Source of the DNA: Aotearoamyces nothofagi
Lineage: Eukaryota > Ascomycota > Leotiomycetes > Leotiales > Tympanidaceae
DNA: 64,000 nt
NCBI GenBank assembly: GCA_015345905.1
Contig: JADDTR010000032.1
Span: forward strand, 162,836-226,835
Direction: 5' to 3'
This document shows positions 10,083 to 22,031 of the stretch, piece by piece. The notes below the pieces were generated by a model that was not told the origin of the DNA, ran no database searches, and was given only the letters and a program-made list of their open reading frames with translations. The translations under genes and the position numbers were made by a program. Each line of letters opens with the position of its first letter. Position 1 is the first letter of the stretch.

Positions 10083-12167
10083 AGATACCGCTTCCGCCCG
10101 CTGCTTCCGCCCTCTACTTCTTCTTTATCACTAGAACATTTGCCGCACGACGACAGACGCTATGGTACAGAACCTCCTTGAAGCTCTAGATGCTGCCAAA
10201 ACATAAATTCATTTTCACTCCCGTATGCTATATAGATGGGGACAAACTAACCTGCAACTAGCTGTACTCAACCTTTGCAAATCCAATCGACGTCCTCCAA
10301 CAGAAGAGTCTACCAGGACATGTAGTAAAATAACAGAACTGACAGGCTCATACGAAGATCGAGCACTCTAAACTGTAGGACTCAAACTCGGGCCTGCTTG
10401 GCTTAAAGAGCGTAAACCCTGACAAACTATATCCCTACAGAATGTCGCAGAGTTCTAAAGGATTTCTCTTGTAGCATTATACCTAGACCATCCGACCTAG
10501 TCGCTTCGCTTAAGATACCCAACGGCACCTCTTCGACACGATCGATTTTCACATATGATAGCCAATCCAGGATAGTTTTCGAACCAAAAGTTCCGCATAA
10601 TTCTAATTGTACGCCACCCTTTTGGGGGTTTTTTTTTTTGGATATACAGGCAGGTAGTGACCTGGGTCGGAAGCCGAAGGTAGTGTAGATGTAACCTAAC
10701 CAAGTCAGCAAAGTTCCAGTATGTGGAATAGAATGCATGCAGACTGTAACGATCATGACCCAGCCCGGCGGTCTGGTTAATGCTTTGCCCAAGACAACCA
10801 CCCTGCAAGACTGATAGCCCGACGATAACTGCAGGCGCTGAGAAACATCACTGCTCCATTCTGCCTTGGGTTTGAAACTGTAGACTTTGCCTCGGGCAGC
10901 GTTCTTGTCCCTCATGATTCGTGTAGTGGTCAAGCAAGTAGAGAATAAGCAGGTAAAGGATAAGTAAGTAGAGCACAAGTAAGTAGAGGACAAGTAAGTA
11001 GAGGACAAGCAACTGGATGATGTTCGATGATATCCGATGATGTTCGATGATATATCCTCAGGTCAGCCCAGCTGGGGGAGGGCGGGGTAGCCGCGGCCCC
11101 TCGCTTAAGCAGAGCCTCCGAGATCTAACGGCGGGGACAGGTCGTTCTACTTCGGCATCATGGCACAACTACTGGGACGCCACCAAAACACCTCGTAAGG
11201 AGGCAAAGTCGAGACCTTGCAACAAGTCTCGAAAATTCCATTCCGGCACACTCTACAGAGATGGCCTTTAGGGCATCGGCCGGTGCAGGCACGGTATAAA
11301 TATCCAACAGCGAGATATTCTTCTGGTGTCAGCCCCAGGCTGTGCATAATAAACCATAGCAGCGGATTCTTGAGCAAATCACTTATCGCCCTGGACTGAA
11401 CACAAGCCCAGAAATATTTGATATAAGAGAGCAAGCTTCTGCTTTTGTTGAAAGGATATCCTCAGAACAAGAATAGTAAGATTTCGAATCCAACGAGTCG
11501 GAGGTTACTTCTACACTTGCCAGGCGAGGTACTAACGGCCACCTTAGTTTGCGCCATGTCGACACTACGGCGGACTAAACGGACTAAACGTACATTAGGG
11601 CCACCCCAGGTTTCGGAGCGAGAGCACTAGCCCACTTCACACTAGTGCCGAGCCTATCTGATAACGGCGCGATTTCGATGCGATAACGACGGTCGGACGT
11701 CCCTCTCCTGAGCTCCAGATAGCAGGTTCGAGGTGGAGGAAGTCATAGGGTTCCAGCTCGGTGTCGATCTCAACCTGGGAAGCTCTATGCACATGTGAAC
11801 TGGCGATAAGAAGCCCGCGGAGATTGGGATGTAGTGGAATGGCAAGATGCAGTCGCTGATGGGATCAGGCCGCATCAAACCATATCCTTTGCGGGATTTG
11901 CGGAATGGATGGGAGGCTATCATCGAAGGTCTAGCTATGGTGCGTAAAGGCGAGGTTCGAGGCCAGAAGCTGGTTGTGAGAATCCGACAGGATTAGATAG
12001 AGTGTCTTGCTGCTCTTTGTACGAGACAATTTCAATATTCTATTGCACAAAATGGTCTTCGGATTGAATACGACTCATCCTTGCACTGTACGCATGCTAC
12101 AGCTCTGAACACTTCGCTAATCACGTTTCTTAGACGAGGAGGGTAGCTCGAGAATGTATTGTATATT
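10083..12167. other. Gene-poor region with a small minisatellite
   Basis: No credible gene in two kilobases. Open frames on both strands lack domains, and several simply translate repeats. At about 10925-11010 there is a degenerate tandem repeat around AAGTAAGTAGAGGACAAG, followed by three near-copies of GATGATGTTCGATGATAT. Confidence 0.5.
10925..11053. repeat. Degenerate minisatellite (AAGTAGAG-rich, then GATGATGTTC)
   Basis: Visible head-to-tail copies of an approximately 15-nt unit with AAGTAGAGNACAAGTA, then GATGTTCGATGATATCC repeats. It lies in a gene-free stretch. Confidence 0.6.
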
Positions 12168-13438
12168 TCATGCATGCCTGGAGGCTTTGCGCTGGTCTAA
12201 TGCATCAAATTGAGTCCAGAAGTCTTTCTTCCAAGCGTTTACAAGCTTCGTAACCGTAGGGTTTCCGAAAGGAGTTTGCTGCGTTGCAAAGAAACCTGCG
12301 ACTCCCAACTCCCTGTTAGCCCACCACACGATATTAGAAGCCCCACCCCACGCAAGCATGTTTTTTGGTTGGTTTATCTCGGGCGCCGGACCAACGCACA
12401 GCAGACCGCCCAGCCCGTGGTTTATAGCGTCCTCTGAAACAGGCCCAGCAACGATATCCCACGCAACGCGCAATTCCACGAGCATTTGAGTGCTTCGTGA
12501 ATTTGGAGCGAGCTGTGGGGTAAACATCTCAGAGATGGTTGTCGGCTTCAAGAGTTTTGGCGAATCCGAAATCATGTCTGCGAGTACGGCAACGAAGTCT
12601 TTTGTCGTTGAAGACAGGCCACTGCCACCTTCCTGATCCTCGGGGTTGTCAAACGCCCAGCTGTCGCAAGGCTCGAGCCGCCCATCGGCTGTTTGTGCAG
12701 CGCCATGCATCACCATTGCATTGTACTCGGGGTGCGTTGAGATGTTGAACCTGGGGAACGGGCTGGAAAGGCCTAGCTTCTTCCATATATTCTCAACCAT
12801 GTAGTCTTCCAACGACATCCCGTGGTGCAGGCGGCTGACAACGACGCCTGCCCAATCCATGCTGCATCCGTATAGCCAACCAGTCCCCGGCTCAAAGACC
12901 AGCGGTATCAAGTATCTTTCCGTGACGCGGAGAGAACGCTTAAGATGCTTCCGAGCTGCAGCCCTGAGCATCAGCAGCCGGTGTGTAAATGGGTAGCCCA
13001 ATCCCGAAGTATGAGAAAGAAGGTGTCGGGCGGTGATTGGGGTTTTGCTCGGCTCAAAAGTGAAGTCTGACCCAGATACATCAGTCAAGATTTCCACACC
13101 GTCGAGCTCTGGAAGTATTTTGGTGAGCGGCTCGTCGAGCCCTATGAGTCCCTCATCTACACATTGTAGCAATGCAACACTGGTAAAGAGCTTCGTGGCG
13201 CTCCCGAGTTTGAGAACCGCATCTTCGCGGAGAGATGGGGCGTCGGGCGAGAGCGAGTTGTAGCCTGCAATTTTGCTGTACACTTCATTTCCTGAAGAGC
13301 TCGACGTTAGTATGCCAAATGAGAAAGAAGCTGCAAAGGCGAAATACCGTTTCTGTCCACGCACTTGCATATCACTCCGTGTACCTTTGCGTTTCCTTTC
13401 TCGGTATACTCGGTAAGGAGAGCGTCGAAATCAGACAT
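12168..13438 (-). CDS. Beta-lactamase/transpeptidase-like serine hydrolase
   Basis: Class C beta-lactamase-fold protein of the fungal type. Relatives include esterases and acyltransferases such as LovD; the substrate here is unknown. Model: exon 1 13348-13438, intron 13292-13347 with donor GTATTT, perfect TACTAAC branch site and CAG acceptor, exon 2 12168-13291, giving 404 aa. Seen: the nucleophile motif SATK at residues 61-64, LLSHTSGLGYPF, a Tyr-containing segment LYGCSMDWAG that fits the family YxN/YxS position, and C-terminal MLAWGGASNIVWW in place of the HxG/KTG motif. No signal peptide. The ATG inside exon 2 (13370) lies within the intron of this model. About 12 kb from the PKS-NRPS, so cluster membership is not supported. 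Confidence 0.85.
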
Positions 13439-14407
13439 TTTACTCTCTCGAAGACTTCTGCGGGCCTTGGTGACGAGGAGAAGTGTAGGGTGAGCAGGGT
13501 GCGTTGAAGGTGTATGTGTGTGTTGGCAAAGAGTACAAGAAGGCGAGCATACAAATTCAGGCTGGCCAGGCCTTCCTATGCCTATCTTATAAGCAGTCTA
13601 AATCGTTCAGAGAATCAATTTAAATCGTTTAGAGAGTCGTATCATACGCCCCGCTCTGGAATGACGTCTGAGCCGACTGGGAGCTTTGGTGTACTTGTAC
13701 CTTGTTGAGAATAGGCAGGTGAATAGGAAGTTCGAGGCGTCTGTAAGATCCGTAGACTGGTAATAAATCACCCTAATAACTCTGGAGAACAGGGGTAGCT
13801 TTGATACTTGAATTGACCCTACAGAACTAAAACACTGTCTAGCTACAGATGTAGGATTTGCATATATTGCCGGGTGTCACCGCCTAAGCCTAAGGTCGGG
13901 GGACGCCCCCGGAGTTCAACATACCTGATGTATCAGCAGAGTCACGTGGAATATTTTTATCGATCGCCGACAGCTAACCCGGAGACGGGAATAGATTCGG
14001 AAATATGGAAAGGAATGCACGTGACCGTTACCCCTGAAATCCCCGATTCCCGCCGGGCCCTTGGCATCGTGACATCAAGGTATAGCGAAAGAGATTGCAA
14101 ATAAATCAGAAGCTGATTAAGGCTGCTGATCGTTAGCTGTTCAGAAATACTCAGGGTAGCTGTCTTTGACCGCCCCTTCTGCAAGCTCGATATTCCACCT
14201 CGATATCGAAACCTGGCCGTTACAGTAATATAATGCATGATGCACGCCGCGCAGGATCCCCCTCCCATTTAGCGTCCTCTCTTTTTCGGCCAGCCGCGTG
14301 CACGGGCCCGTCGCCGCTTTGCTGAGTTAGAAAGCGTGGCCCTGACCGGCGAGCTTCGATTGTACTGTACTTACAAGCACATTGTATTCTGAGAGTAACA
14401 GAATACA
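13439..14407. other. Intergenic region, no gene seen
   Basis: Short unrelated open frames only. It precedes the decayed CYP51 fragment. Confidence 0.45.
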
Positions 14408-14760
14408 TATCTCCAACAAGGATCTCCTCCAAGACGCGGCCAACGCCTTCAATGCATATACTGGCGAGGGTAGCACGTGGAAGTTGGTTGCCCTCGGATT
14501 TGCAACCTTCATCACCGCCTGGATCCTGTTGAACGTGCACCAAACTTCTTTTTTAAGAACCCTAATGAACCACCGCTTGCGTTCCATTTATTGGCAGTAC
14601 CGTTACTTACGGCATCGACCCTCACCGATTCTTCTCCTGCCGTGAGAGATACAGCGATGTTTTTACATTCATCCTGCTAGGCAAGGAGCGACGGTATACT
14701 TGGGTACCAAGGACAATGACTTCATCCTGAACGGCAAACTTCATGGCATCAATGCTCTCG
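14408..14760 (+). pseudogene. Decayed N-terminal fragment of a sterol 14-alpha-demethylase (CYP51)
   Basis: Three frames in succession carry recognisable CYP51 N-terminal sequence. The membrane anchor region is in one frame (about 14408-14550: DAANAFNAYTGEG then a hydrophobic stretch). [11 protein letters not shown] is in a second (about 14550-14583). [18 protein letters not shown] and [12 protein letters not shown] follow in a third (about 14582-14695), and [19 protein letters not shown] appears after another shift (about 14692-14755). At least three frameshifts are needed, and nothing downstream matches the I-helix, ExxR or heme regions. This is therefore a truncated, broken copy of roughly the first 110 residues. 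A functional CYP51 must lie elsewhere in the genome. Confidence 0.72.
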
Positions 14761-17448
14761 CTAGCTACCTAGAAGCCTCACGTGGCCAATGTCAACAGGA
14801 GCCTCTCCGCTACATCTACTCTACTCTGTGTTTCCGACACCAACATGACATGTCTGCTTTCGCTGAAGAAGGCTTTTGGTGCATATTCTTAATGTTATAA
14901 ATACGCTAGCTGCATAGCTGTCTAGAACGGAAATTTTGTATTAAGATATCTATTAGGGAGAATTACCTTCCTTAATTCAAAGAAGAGTCAAAGCTTATAA
15001 TAGTAGAATAGATTACAGATAACTCATCTATATATCATTCTTTATATCTCAAAGTTTATAAAAGGAAAGGGGGACCTGTTCCTCTTAGTTATAATTCACT
15101 CGTCTCGATTAAATGGTATATATACTCTATAAGAAAATCATCGCAATCAGAATGAATTCATTGATGTATTTGATTTAGGGCTGTAGTCAGATAAGGATTT
15201 CACGGACGGACCAAATCCTTTAGTATATATATACCCTAGGGGGCTAAAGGTAACATCTGCTATACCTTACTGATAGTACCTAACCTGGGACGCCATCTGA
15301 TCAAGTAGACGCATTCTGTGGCCCTTACATGCAATACAGTAATCAAGCTTCCCGCCTGTACTTGCGCTGTAATCAGCTTTGTGTGTATTCTCGTCAAGCG
15401 ATTGAAGCCGTGCCATGCCGTGGACCCCGCGAATTAGGGCAAGTGAGTCGGAGAGGAGGCGGCGTACAGGGCACCGCACTCGAGAAAGGTGGCGCTCACA
15501 CGTGGGGCGTTCGTGAAGGAGAAGGCGGCTGGAAACAGGCGCGAAAGGGGTGGGGTATGTTGCTCTCTCCTATCAGCTGCGGAGAATCAAGGTAGAAATC
15601 GTCTTTTGCTCTGGATGGTTTTAGATATAACAATACAAGGACCTTTATATACAAGCATAAAATGATTTACATAGATATACAGCTGCTATAATAACAATCT
15701 CCGGGATGACTGGACCAATTCTACATAAAATCTTCTGGTTCTTCTCGTCAGAGTCAAGTCATTTTCAGTCAAAATTGTACTGGGATGGTCCACTCCAAGA
15801 GTCGTGAAGTCTAATTCAACGGCACGAGTCTTTAGTTCCTCGGCCTTCTGCAGCTACAAAGCAGGGAGGATTTTAGAACCCAAACAGCAACTGATTCGGA
15901 GGATGATTAGCAAAGGCATATAAGAAAAGCAAAGGAGTTGAAAGAAGAAGAAAGGGATGGTGTGTAGTAAACAGCAAACAGCAAAAAGGAGAAAATACCA
16001 AAGCCTAAAACGGCAAAAGAACTATTCTCGAATCGATACCCGGGGATCCCCGGTACATCGTTCTAAGTCCGAAACTCTGCTGCCCTCTCCCCCGCGCCCT
16101 ATAGCAGGGCGCGGTAGGAGCAGTTGGTTTTCTATCCGAAAGAGGCGATGTCGATGTCGCCAAACGGGCGGTTTACCGAGGCTGGAAGGCTGCTGGAGCC
16201 TGCCCGCTCGGCCACCACACCCGTTCGGTGATGACGGTTCCGACTAATCAGGCATATATTGTTCCGCACTCGGTTGTGAGATGCGAGGAAGGGGGTCGCT
16301 AAGGCTGCGTATAGGTAGGTATAGCCATTGCGAGGACTCTGCTTCGAAGAGTCAACAAGCTGTAGGCTTAAGTCTTCCGAGTATTGTAACCCGTGGGAGG
16401 CTCTCACGGCACTGGCCATTGCTGATGACCGCGACCATACTCTTGCCTGCTGTTACTACAGGGAGCTGGTGGAAGACACGAGGATAATTTATGCACAGAG
16501 GACTATGAAAGTCCTGCCTGGAAGAAAAGGAAAGCATCGGTTACAAGCCAACGCGGGGGAAAGCCGCAAGAAAGACCAACGGATTTGATCTGCACTCCTG
16601 TTTATCTATAGTATATTGGTATCGGCGCGAGCGGGGATTTGTCAAGGGGGGAAAGTTGAGGATAGGAAGGGGGCTCATGGCTAAGCGGCCCTGTATACAC
16701 AGTCTGTGCTTCTATAGCTATCAATTCCGTTTCTCCAGAAGTCTACAAACTCGACACGACCTTCATCCAACTCACCTCGGCCACGACTGCGGCGGCGGCC
16801 AGCTAAAATTGGTTATACAGCAGACTGATATCTGATATTTTAATCATGTGCGACGATCCCGATAGGCGTCCAAAATCGGCTCTGGTAGGAACTCTCATAA
16901 GGGGCACAGAACAGAACAGAACGGATGCCCTAGCAGACTCGCAGAACAGGTCTTGCAACATAGAGCGTGGGGTGACTTAGGACGCGACGGTGTTTGTTCT
17001 CCTTTAAGCCCATTGCCGGTACAGGTAACAGGGTATGGATTTCTATATTTCGGCGTCGGCACCTAGGAGCGGGATAGTTCTATCGCACCGGCGTAAATAT
17101 ATCAGCACCACTTAACAGCCGCTACATCGCCACGTTGCGCGCCCATCTGTATTCGCAATGCATTTCTTTATTCTTAGCCCTTCGCGTTGATTTCTTGAGC
17201 CTCGAGCGGCTCTCCAGACACACTTCTATCCTTGTACAGAAGAAAACGTGACGCCGGAAAATCTTCCCATTGGAATCTTCAGGAGGGCCGAGCGCATATT
17301 AATGCCCAGGCTAGATGTACCTGTGCTGGTGGTGGACGCGTATCGGTGCGGGACAGCCAATCCAGCAATCAAATATAAGAAATACTTCTACCTCCACTGC
17401 CCCAGCGGCCCTCTTGTTGCCAACTTGTAACAATTGTCGGCTTTTGTC
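14761..17448. other. Gene-free stretch with AT-rich block
   Basis: About 2.7 kb with no gene I can support. 14890-15270 is AT-rich. 15960-16590 has several short open frames without domains. The last few hundred bases should hold the promoter of the NEP1-like gene. Confidence 0.45.
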
Positions 17449-18287
17449 ATGCCTAGCATTTCGCGAGTCTTAAGGCTTTCCCTCGGTCTCTTGGCCGCCG
17501 TCGTTGTCGAGGCGACGCCGCTCCTGCGCCGTGGAACCATTGCTTCCGATGAGATCGTGGGATTTGCGCAGACGGTCCCCAGCGGTACTACAGGTGACGT
17601 CTACTTGGCCTACCAGCCGTATCTATACGTGATCAATGGCTGTGTTCCTTTCCCGGCCGTCGATGCCGAGGGCGATACAAAGTGCGTTTCATACTCGGCA
17701 TAACACAGAGCCTTTCAATGTCTAACTGATTACCTCAGTGCTGGGCTCTCACCTACAGGCGCATCCGATGGCGATTGCAGCAGCAGCACCGGCCAAATCT
17801 ATGTCCGCGGCAGCATCTATAGCGATTACTACGCCCTGATGTATGCGTGGTATGTAAATCTCTCGTCTCGTCAAGCTACTATATATTTCAATGATCTGAT
17901 TCTCCTAGGTATTTCCCCAAAGATGAGCCCTCTGACGGCCTTGGCCACCGCCATGACTGGGAAGGTGCGATAGTCTGGCTGTCTAACTCAACTGAGATAG
18001 ATAGCTCAAACATCGTGGCCGTCTGTCCCTCGGCTCATGGCAACTGGGACTGCACGACGGATTTTTACCTTTCCGGTACAGGTGCTTTGATCGACTATGA
18101 AAGCATCTGGCCGGTGGACCATTCTTGCGGAATCACTTCTACTGTTGGCGGACAACAGCCACTGATTGCTTGGGAGTCCCTGCCAACAGTTGCGCAAACA
18201 GCGCTCGACGACACCGACTTTGGGTCTGCCATTGTACCCTTCATCGACGCCCATTTCGATACCAACCTTGCGGCAGCTACTTTCTAG
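17449..18287 (+). CDS. Secreted NEP1-like protein (NLP, necrosis-inducing NPP1 domain), type 1
   Basis: NLPs are secreted by plant-associated microbes; cytolytic members bind plant sphingolipids and damage eudicot plasma membranes, others do not. Model: exons 17449-17681, 17739-17849 and 17909-18287, giving 240 aa, the usual size. The second intron has a perfect GTATGT donor and CTAG acceptor. Seen: an N-terminal secretion signal (about residues 1-22), two Cys that fit the single type 1 disulfide, and the family hallmark GHRHDWEG near residue 126 with intact metal-binding residues. No frame break is visible. Activity cannot be judged from sequence, because many intact-looking NLPs are not cytolytic. 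It suggests a plant-associated lifestyle. It stands alone among decayed genes. Confidence 0.92.
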
Positions 18288-19129
18288 GGGATATGAGAGC
18301 TTTAACGCATCTGACCTCTACAGTTGTAGTCCCAGGTAGGCCATTCGGCAGGAAGGGGAATTTGCACATTTATTTATAATACGTCCATCGTAGCTGCTGA
18401 CATCCTGTAATGGCAGGTTGATGATATATAGCAAAATGCTATATAAAGCAAAGAAGCTATAGAGTATCAGCTCGGCTACAGAGTAATTGCAACTTTAATT
18501 CTTATAATGCTATTTGTTGAAATCTAAGGGCCAGTACCGGTCATTCAGTCAATGCATTGGGCAGCAGTAATAGCGGGAGCCACCTAACACTATTTCCTTG
18601 GCATTACGCTGTAATACCAATAATTTAGTATAGGAAAATTAAGGCTTGGTCTATACAGGCTCCCAATAGTATTATACAATAATACCAATAGCCCTAATAA
18701 TTTCAAACTGGTTCTATAGGCCCTAGAATTTAGAGCCTAGATAAGCTCAATAATGTAGTTTCAATTCCGTTCTCAGAATTAGTATATCTGTCGTGGTTGT
18801 TCAGTTATTCATGCTCCAAGTTCCTAGGGTTTGTATATCCTGCGGTCGGTTGTCTGTGCCTCGACCTGCAGGTGGTCTCTTGTATAGGCGTTTCCTAGGG
18901 GTTGCGGTCACTGGTGTTCTAGTGAGGCACGGGAAAGAAGCTGTCAAGACGCGTCGCTTATACAGCACGGCCCAGCTAACTGAGTATCGTCGCCATCAGC
19001 TCATGTGGTTGATGGAGGTTGTCCTGCATCAAAATGAAGACGGAAATTGGGAGTCTGGAAGCATCTAGGTCACTACAAGGGCATTTATCAAGGTCTCCCT
19101 TTTGTCCGCGATGACAGTGACGATGACTT
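18288..19129. other. AT-rich intergenic region with dispersed repeat copy
   Basis: No gene. It contains a copy of the palindromic repeat described at 18600-18770. Confidence 0.5.
18600..18770 (+). repeat. Dispersed palindrome-bearing repeat, copy A
   Basis: About 170 bp aligning over its length with 61910-62080. Both contain a near-perfect hairpin of the type GGTATTAC-N3-GTAATACC, then a second TATTAT...ATAATACC hairpin about 80 bp on, and a shared tail ending GTAGTTTCAAT or GCAGTTTCAAT. A shorter copy lies at 60892-60960. Confidence 0.7.
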
Positions 19130-19480
19130 GGAAAAATTTACCTTCCGAACCAACCATTGAAATGCCCTACATGAAGAACGGTACTCTACAAGCCTATCTA
19201 TCCAAGCAGATGCCAGATGAGCTTCAGCAGATCAAGCGGGCCCGGACTCTAGCTGCTACATTTGGCGTTCTGCCAGACTAAGCACATCCTCGTTGCAGAT
19301 GTTGGTAGCAGGAATTGCCTTCTCGGCGACGATTTGGTCTCTGCAGCTATGCCATCTCAGCGAGCCAGCTATTGTTCCATCAATGGTAAGCTTGGTGCAG
19401 GTCGGTGGCAATGAAGCATCTACCAGAATCGATACAGCCCAACTTGGTTCAGTGGTCTATGAGATATATGCGAGAATCAA
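19130..19480 (+). pseudogene. Protein-kinase-like pseudogene fragment
   Basis: Pieces of a fungal Ser/Thr kinase domain appear in different frames: a hinge-like EMPYMKNGTLQAYLSKQ (about 19165-19215), LVADVGSRNCLLGDDL resembling the segment after the catalytic loop (about 19288-19335), and TRIDTAQLGSVVYEIYARIK resembling the helix after the APE motif (about 19418-19480). Frameshifts and stop codons separate them, and catalytic HRD and DFG motifs are not clear. Identification rests on short matches and is tentative. Confidence 0.4.
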
Positions 19481-20704
19481 GCTCTCCGATCCGAGGCAGC
19501 CACGGCCTTGGCTTTGTTGAAGATAAGACCCTGGGCACAGTTGAGGCGAGCGGAGACGATGGCGAGCAGAATAATAAAGACCGCGAGGATAGAGATGATC
19601 AGGATGATGGCAGGGCTGGAGGTTTCAAGCGCGGTGGCGAGGCGCGTGAGGGTTGCACTCGCCAGCAAGAATCCGAGTGGCCCAAGACCTGAAGACCTGC
19701 CGACAACAGAGATCCTCCGCTGCAACAATATTATATACAAGCGTTGGACCAGAGGCTACCAGAGCATGCACCAGGTGTACTTTGTCCTATCTATCTGCAA
19801 GCAGGTATCGTATAAGGAGGATTAATGTTCCCATTGGTGAGCTATGAATTACAGGTGGAACTTTTCGCCCTGGAGGTTCTTACTATAAAGTTGACGTTGA
19901 TGGTCATACTGTTGTTATACTTGTGCTCTAGGCCTTCTTACACATTACAAAGGCACAGCAACCTATCTGTTGACGCTATAGCCGTAGACGTGAGTATCGT
20001 CTTAGATTACAGTAGCACTAGCTGACAGCTTTGAAAGATCAACTCTCAACCAATTACTCTAAAGAATATTAATAACTCCTCTCGTTCCTTGAAGAAAGCC
20101 TTCCTTATACTGATAGGCAGACCTCTTCAGAGGATTATAACCCAGCTGTCGTATAGGAGCTGTAGACAACATCACTCAATTCCCCTACTAAAAGGGTTGT
20201 AACCCATCTGTATATCCCTCGTCCGCTCTTCCAGTCGCATCCCACTTCCTGCATCCCCGTGTGCAGCATCGCCCTTGATGAGCTTTGGACTCTTTACAAC
20301 GTCGGCATTGCGGCATCATGACGATAACATTCGCGCCCGTCATCATGTCAATCAGCATATGAGACCATGTATGCACATATTACAGTTCGTGCCGGGCGGG
20401 ACGAAGCGTATAGAAAGCACGCCGGCTGCACTAGTAATAGAGCCGCGGAAAAAGGAATTGCACCATTTGCCGAGACGAGCTGTTCTGGGCCCCAAACAAT
20501 CCCAGACTCACGGCCTGCTAGTGGAACATACAGAAGACTATACTAGGTCCGGGCAGCCTTCCCGCAAGTCTTCCACCCCTTGATTTGGATACTGGCAAAG
20601 CGGTAGACAAGCAAGATACTTAAAGTAAATAGGATATAACGCACAGCGCTAAATCTCATTGTTGGCCGTACCGAAGGATAACTGAGTCAGGTCCTTACTT
20701 CGGA
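19481..20704. other. Intergenic region with a possible membrane-protein remnant
   Basis: An open frame on the minus strand (19477-19740) has a hydrophobic stretch SPAIILIISILAVFIILLAI. It might be the remnant of a transporter but cannot be assigned. Otherwise nothing supportable. Confidence 0.3.
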
Positions 20705-22031
20705 CTACATCCGTCTCGAGATGTACATGCCATGCTTGGAGACCCTCGCACCAACCAATAGTAACGTGCCCCCAAAAAAGGCTGATCCCCCAAACATTTG
20801 AGCGAAGAGGAAATTCCCATCATCCCGCTCGATCAGGGCTCCGGCAAGCGGCGGTCCCGTCAAGCACACAACTGAAACGACCGTGAACACCATCCCTGTC
20901 CTCACGCCCATCTTCTTCAGATCCGTAGTCAGATTGGAGCATGCTGCCGGGAATAGACTTTGCACACCGGCGGCAAGAAAGCCATAGATGATGCAGAACG
21001 CATAGAGCCCACCGGTCGTGTCAACAGCTGCCCAGCAGTACAGAAGGACACTGCAGAATAGTGTAGTTGGAATGAGGGTGTTCACAGGGCCGATGAGTTT
21101 ATCGGATATTCGTGCTAGAATGATGCGGGCTGGGATACCGACTGCGTTCATGACGAGGAGAATAGTCAGCGAGGTCGAGGTGGAGACGCCGATGATGGTT
21201 TTTAGTGATCTGGGAGCTTTCATCAGCAACCATCGACATAGCACGAGGCAAAGGGAGTCATCTTACATAGTAATAGGCAAAAAGGAGAGCCCAAAATTTC
21301 AAGAACATGCCAACACAGAACAAGCTGTAGGGTACTTCTTTGAAACTTGCCCACTCGACAACGGGTCCCAGCTTCCTTGGCGGTAGCCTCAAGGCCAGGA
21401 TGACAGCAGCATTGAATATCATCACGAAGCCCATGGTCCTCACGGTCCACCCAAATCCAATCTTTGGCAAGAGCTGCTGTGCGATCAAGGGGAAGACAAT
21501 GCCGCCAGTGCCAGCACCCGCCGCATTAATGGCAATGGCCATAGCTCGTCGCTTGGTGAAGTAAGTGGCAAGCAGCGCTATAGTCGGACAGAAGACCAAG
21601 CCATCACCCAAGCCCGTACAGATCCCCTGCGCTAGGAATAGCTGCCAGTACCTCGTCGACAGTGAAGTCATGAACACCCCGACTATCTGCAGTAGGGAGC
21701 CAGCAATCAGAACCTCGCGGTAATGTCCAGCATCCGTCGCTCGTCCTGAAAAGGCTCCTACGAAGAAGATCAAGAAGATCTGGAACGAGCCAGCCCAGGA
21801 GATTGCAGACGGTGAGACATCGAGCGTGGTCAGGTAGTAGGACTGGAAGAGGCCAAATGAGTTGATGTATCCCCAGGAGTTGAACATGGCCAGATGTGCC
21901 ATGGCAGCTTGCGCCCAGGCTTGCAAGCCACCATCTGGTGGGGGTCCTGGCTCGGAGAGGGTCTCCTTGTTGTTGTTGTTTTTGTTGCAGACGGCATTGA
22001 GTGGTCTACTGACAGCTTCTTCAAGACTCAT
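20705..22031 (-). CDS. MFS monocarboxylate-permease-like transporter, frame doubtful at intron
   Basis: Fungal monocarboxylate-transporter-like MFS proteins sit in membranes with 12 helices and move small organic molecules. Seen: the family opening PPDGGLQAWAQA, then FGLFQSYY, GICTGLGDGLVF and GIVFPLIAQQLLP in 21267-22031, and LKTIIGVSTSTSLTILLVMNAVGIPAR, GPVNTLIP and a complete C-terminus in 20705-21216. Between them is a 50-bp stretch with a strong GTAAGA donor and an AAG acceptor (21217-21266), but splicing these shifts the frame by one base, and no other AG restores it. Either the copy is frameshifted, the splice is unusual or the sequence has an error. ATG at 22031 was preferred to 22058. 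It may mark the downstream edge of the PKS-NRPS cluster. Confidence 0.6.

Noticed and set aside
16030-16060. CCCGGGGATCCCCGG looks like a cloning polylinker
   Set aside because: The match to vector polylinkers covers only the SmaI/BamHI part, the sequence is a self-complementary palindrome, and no vector sequence flanks it.
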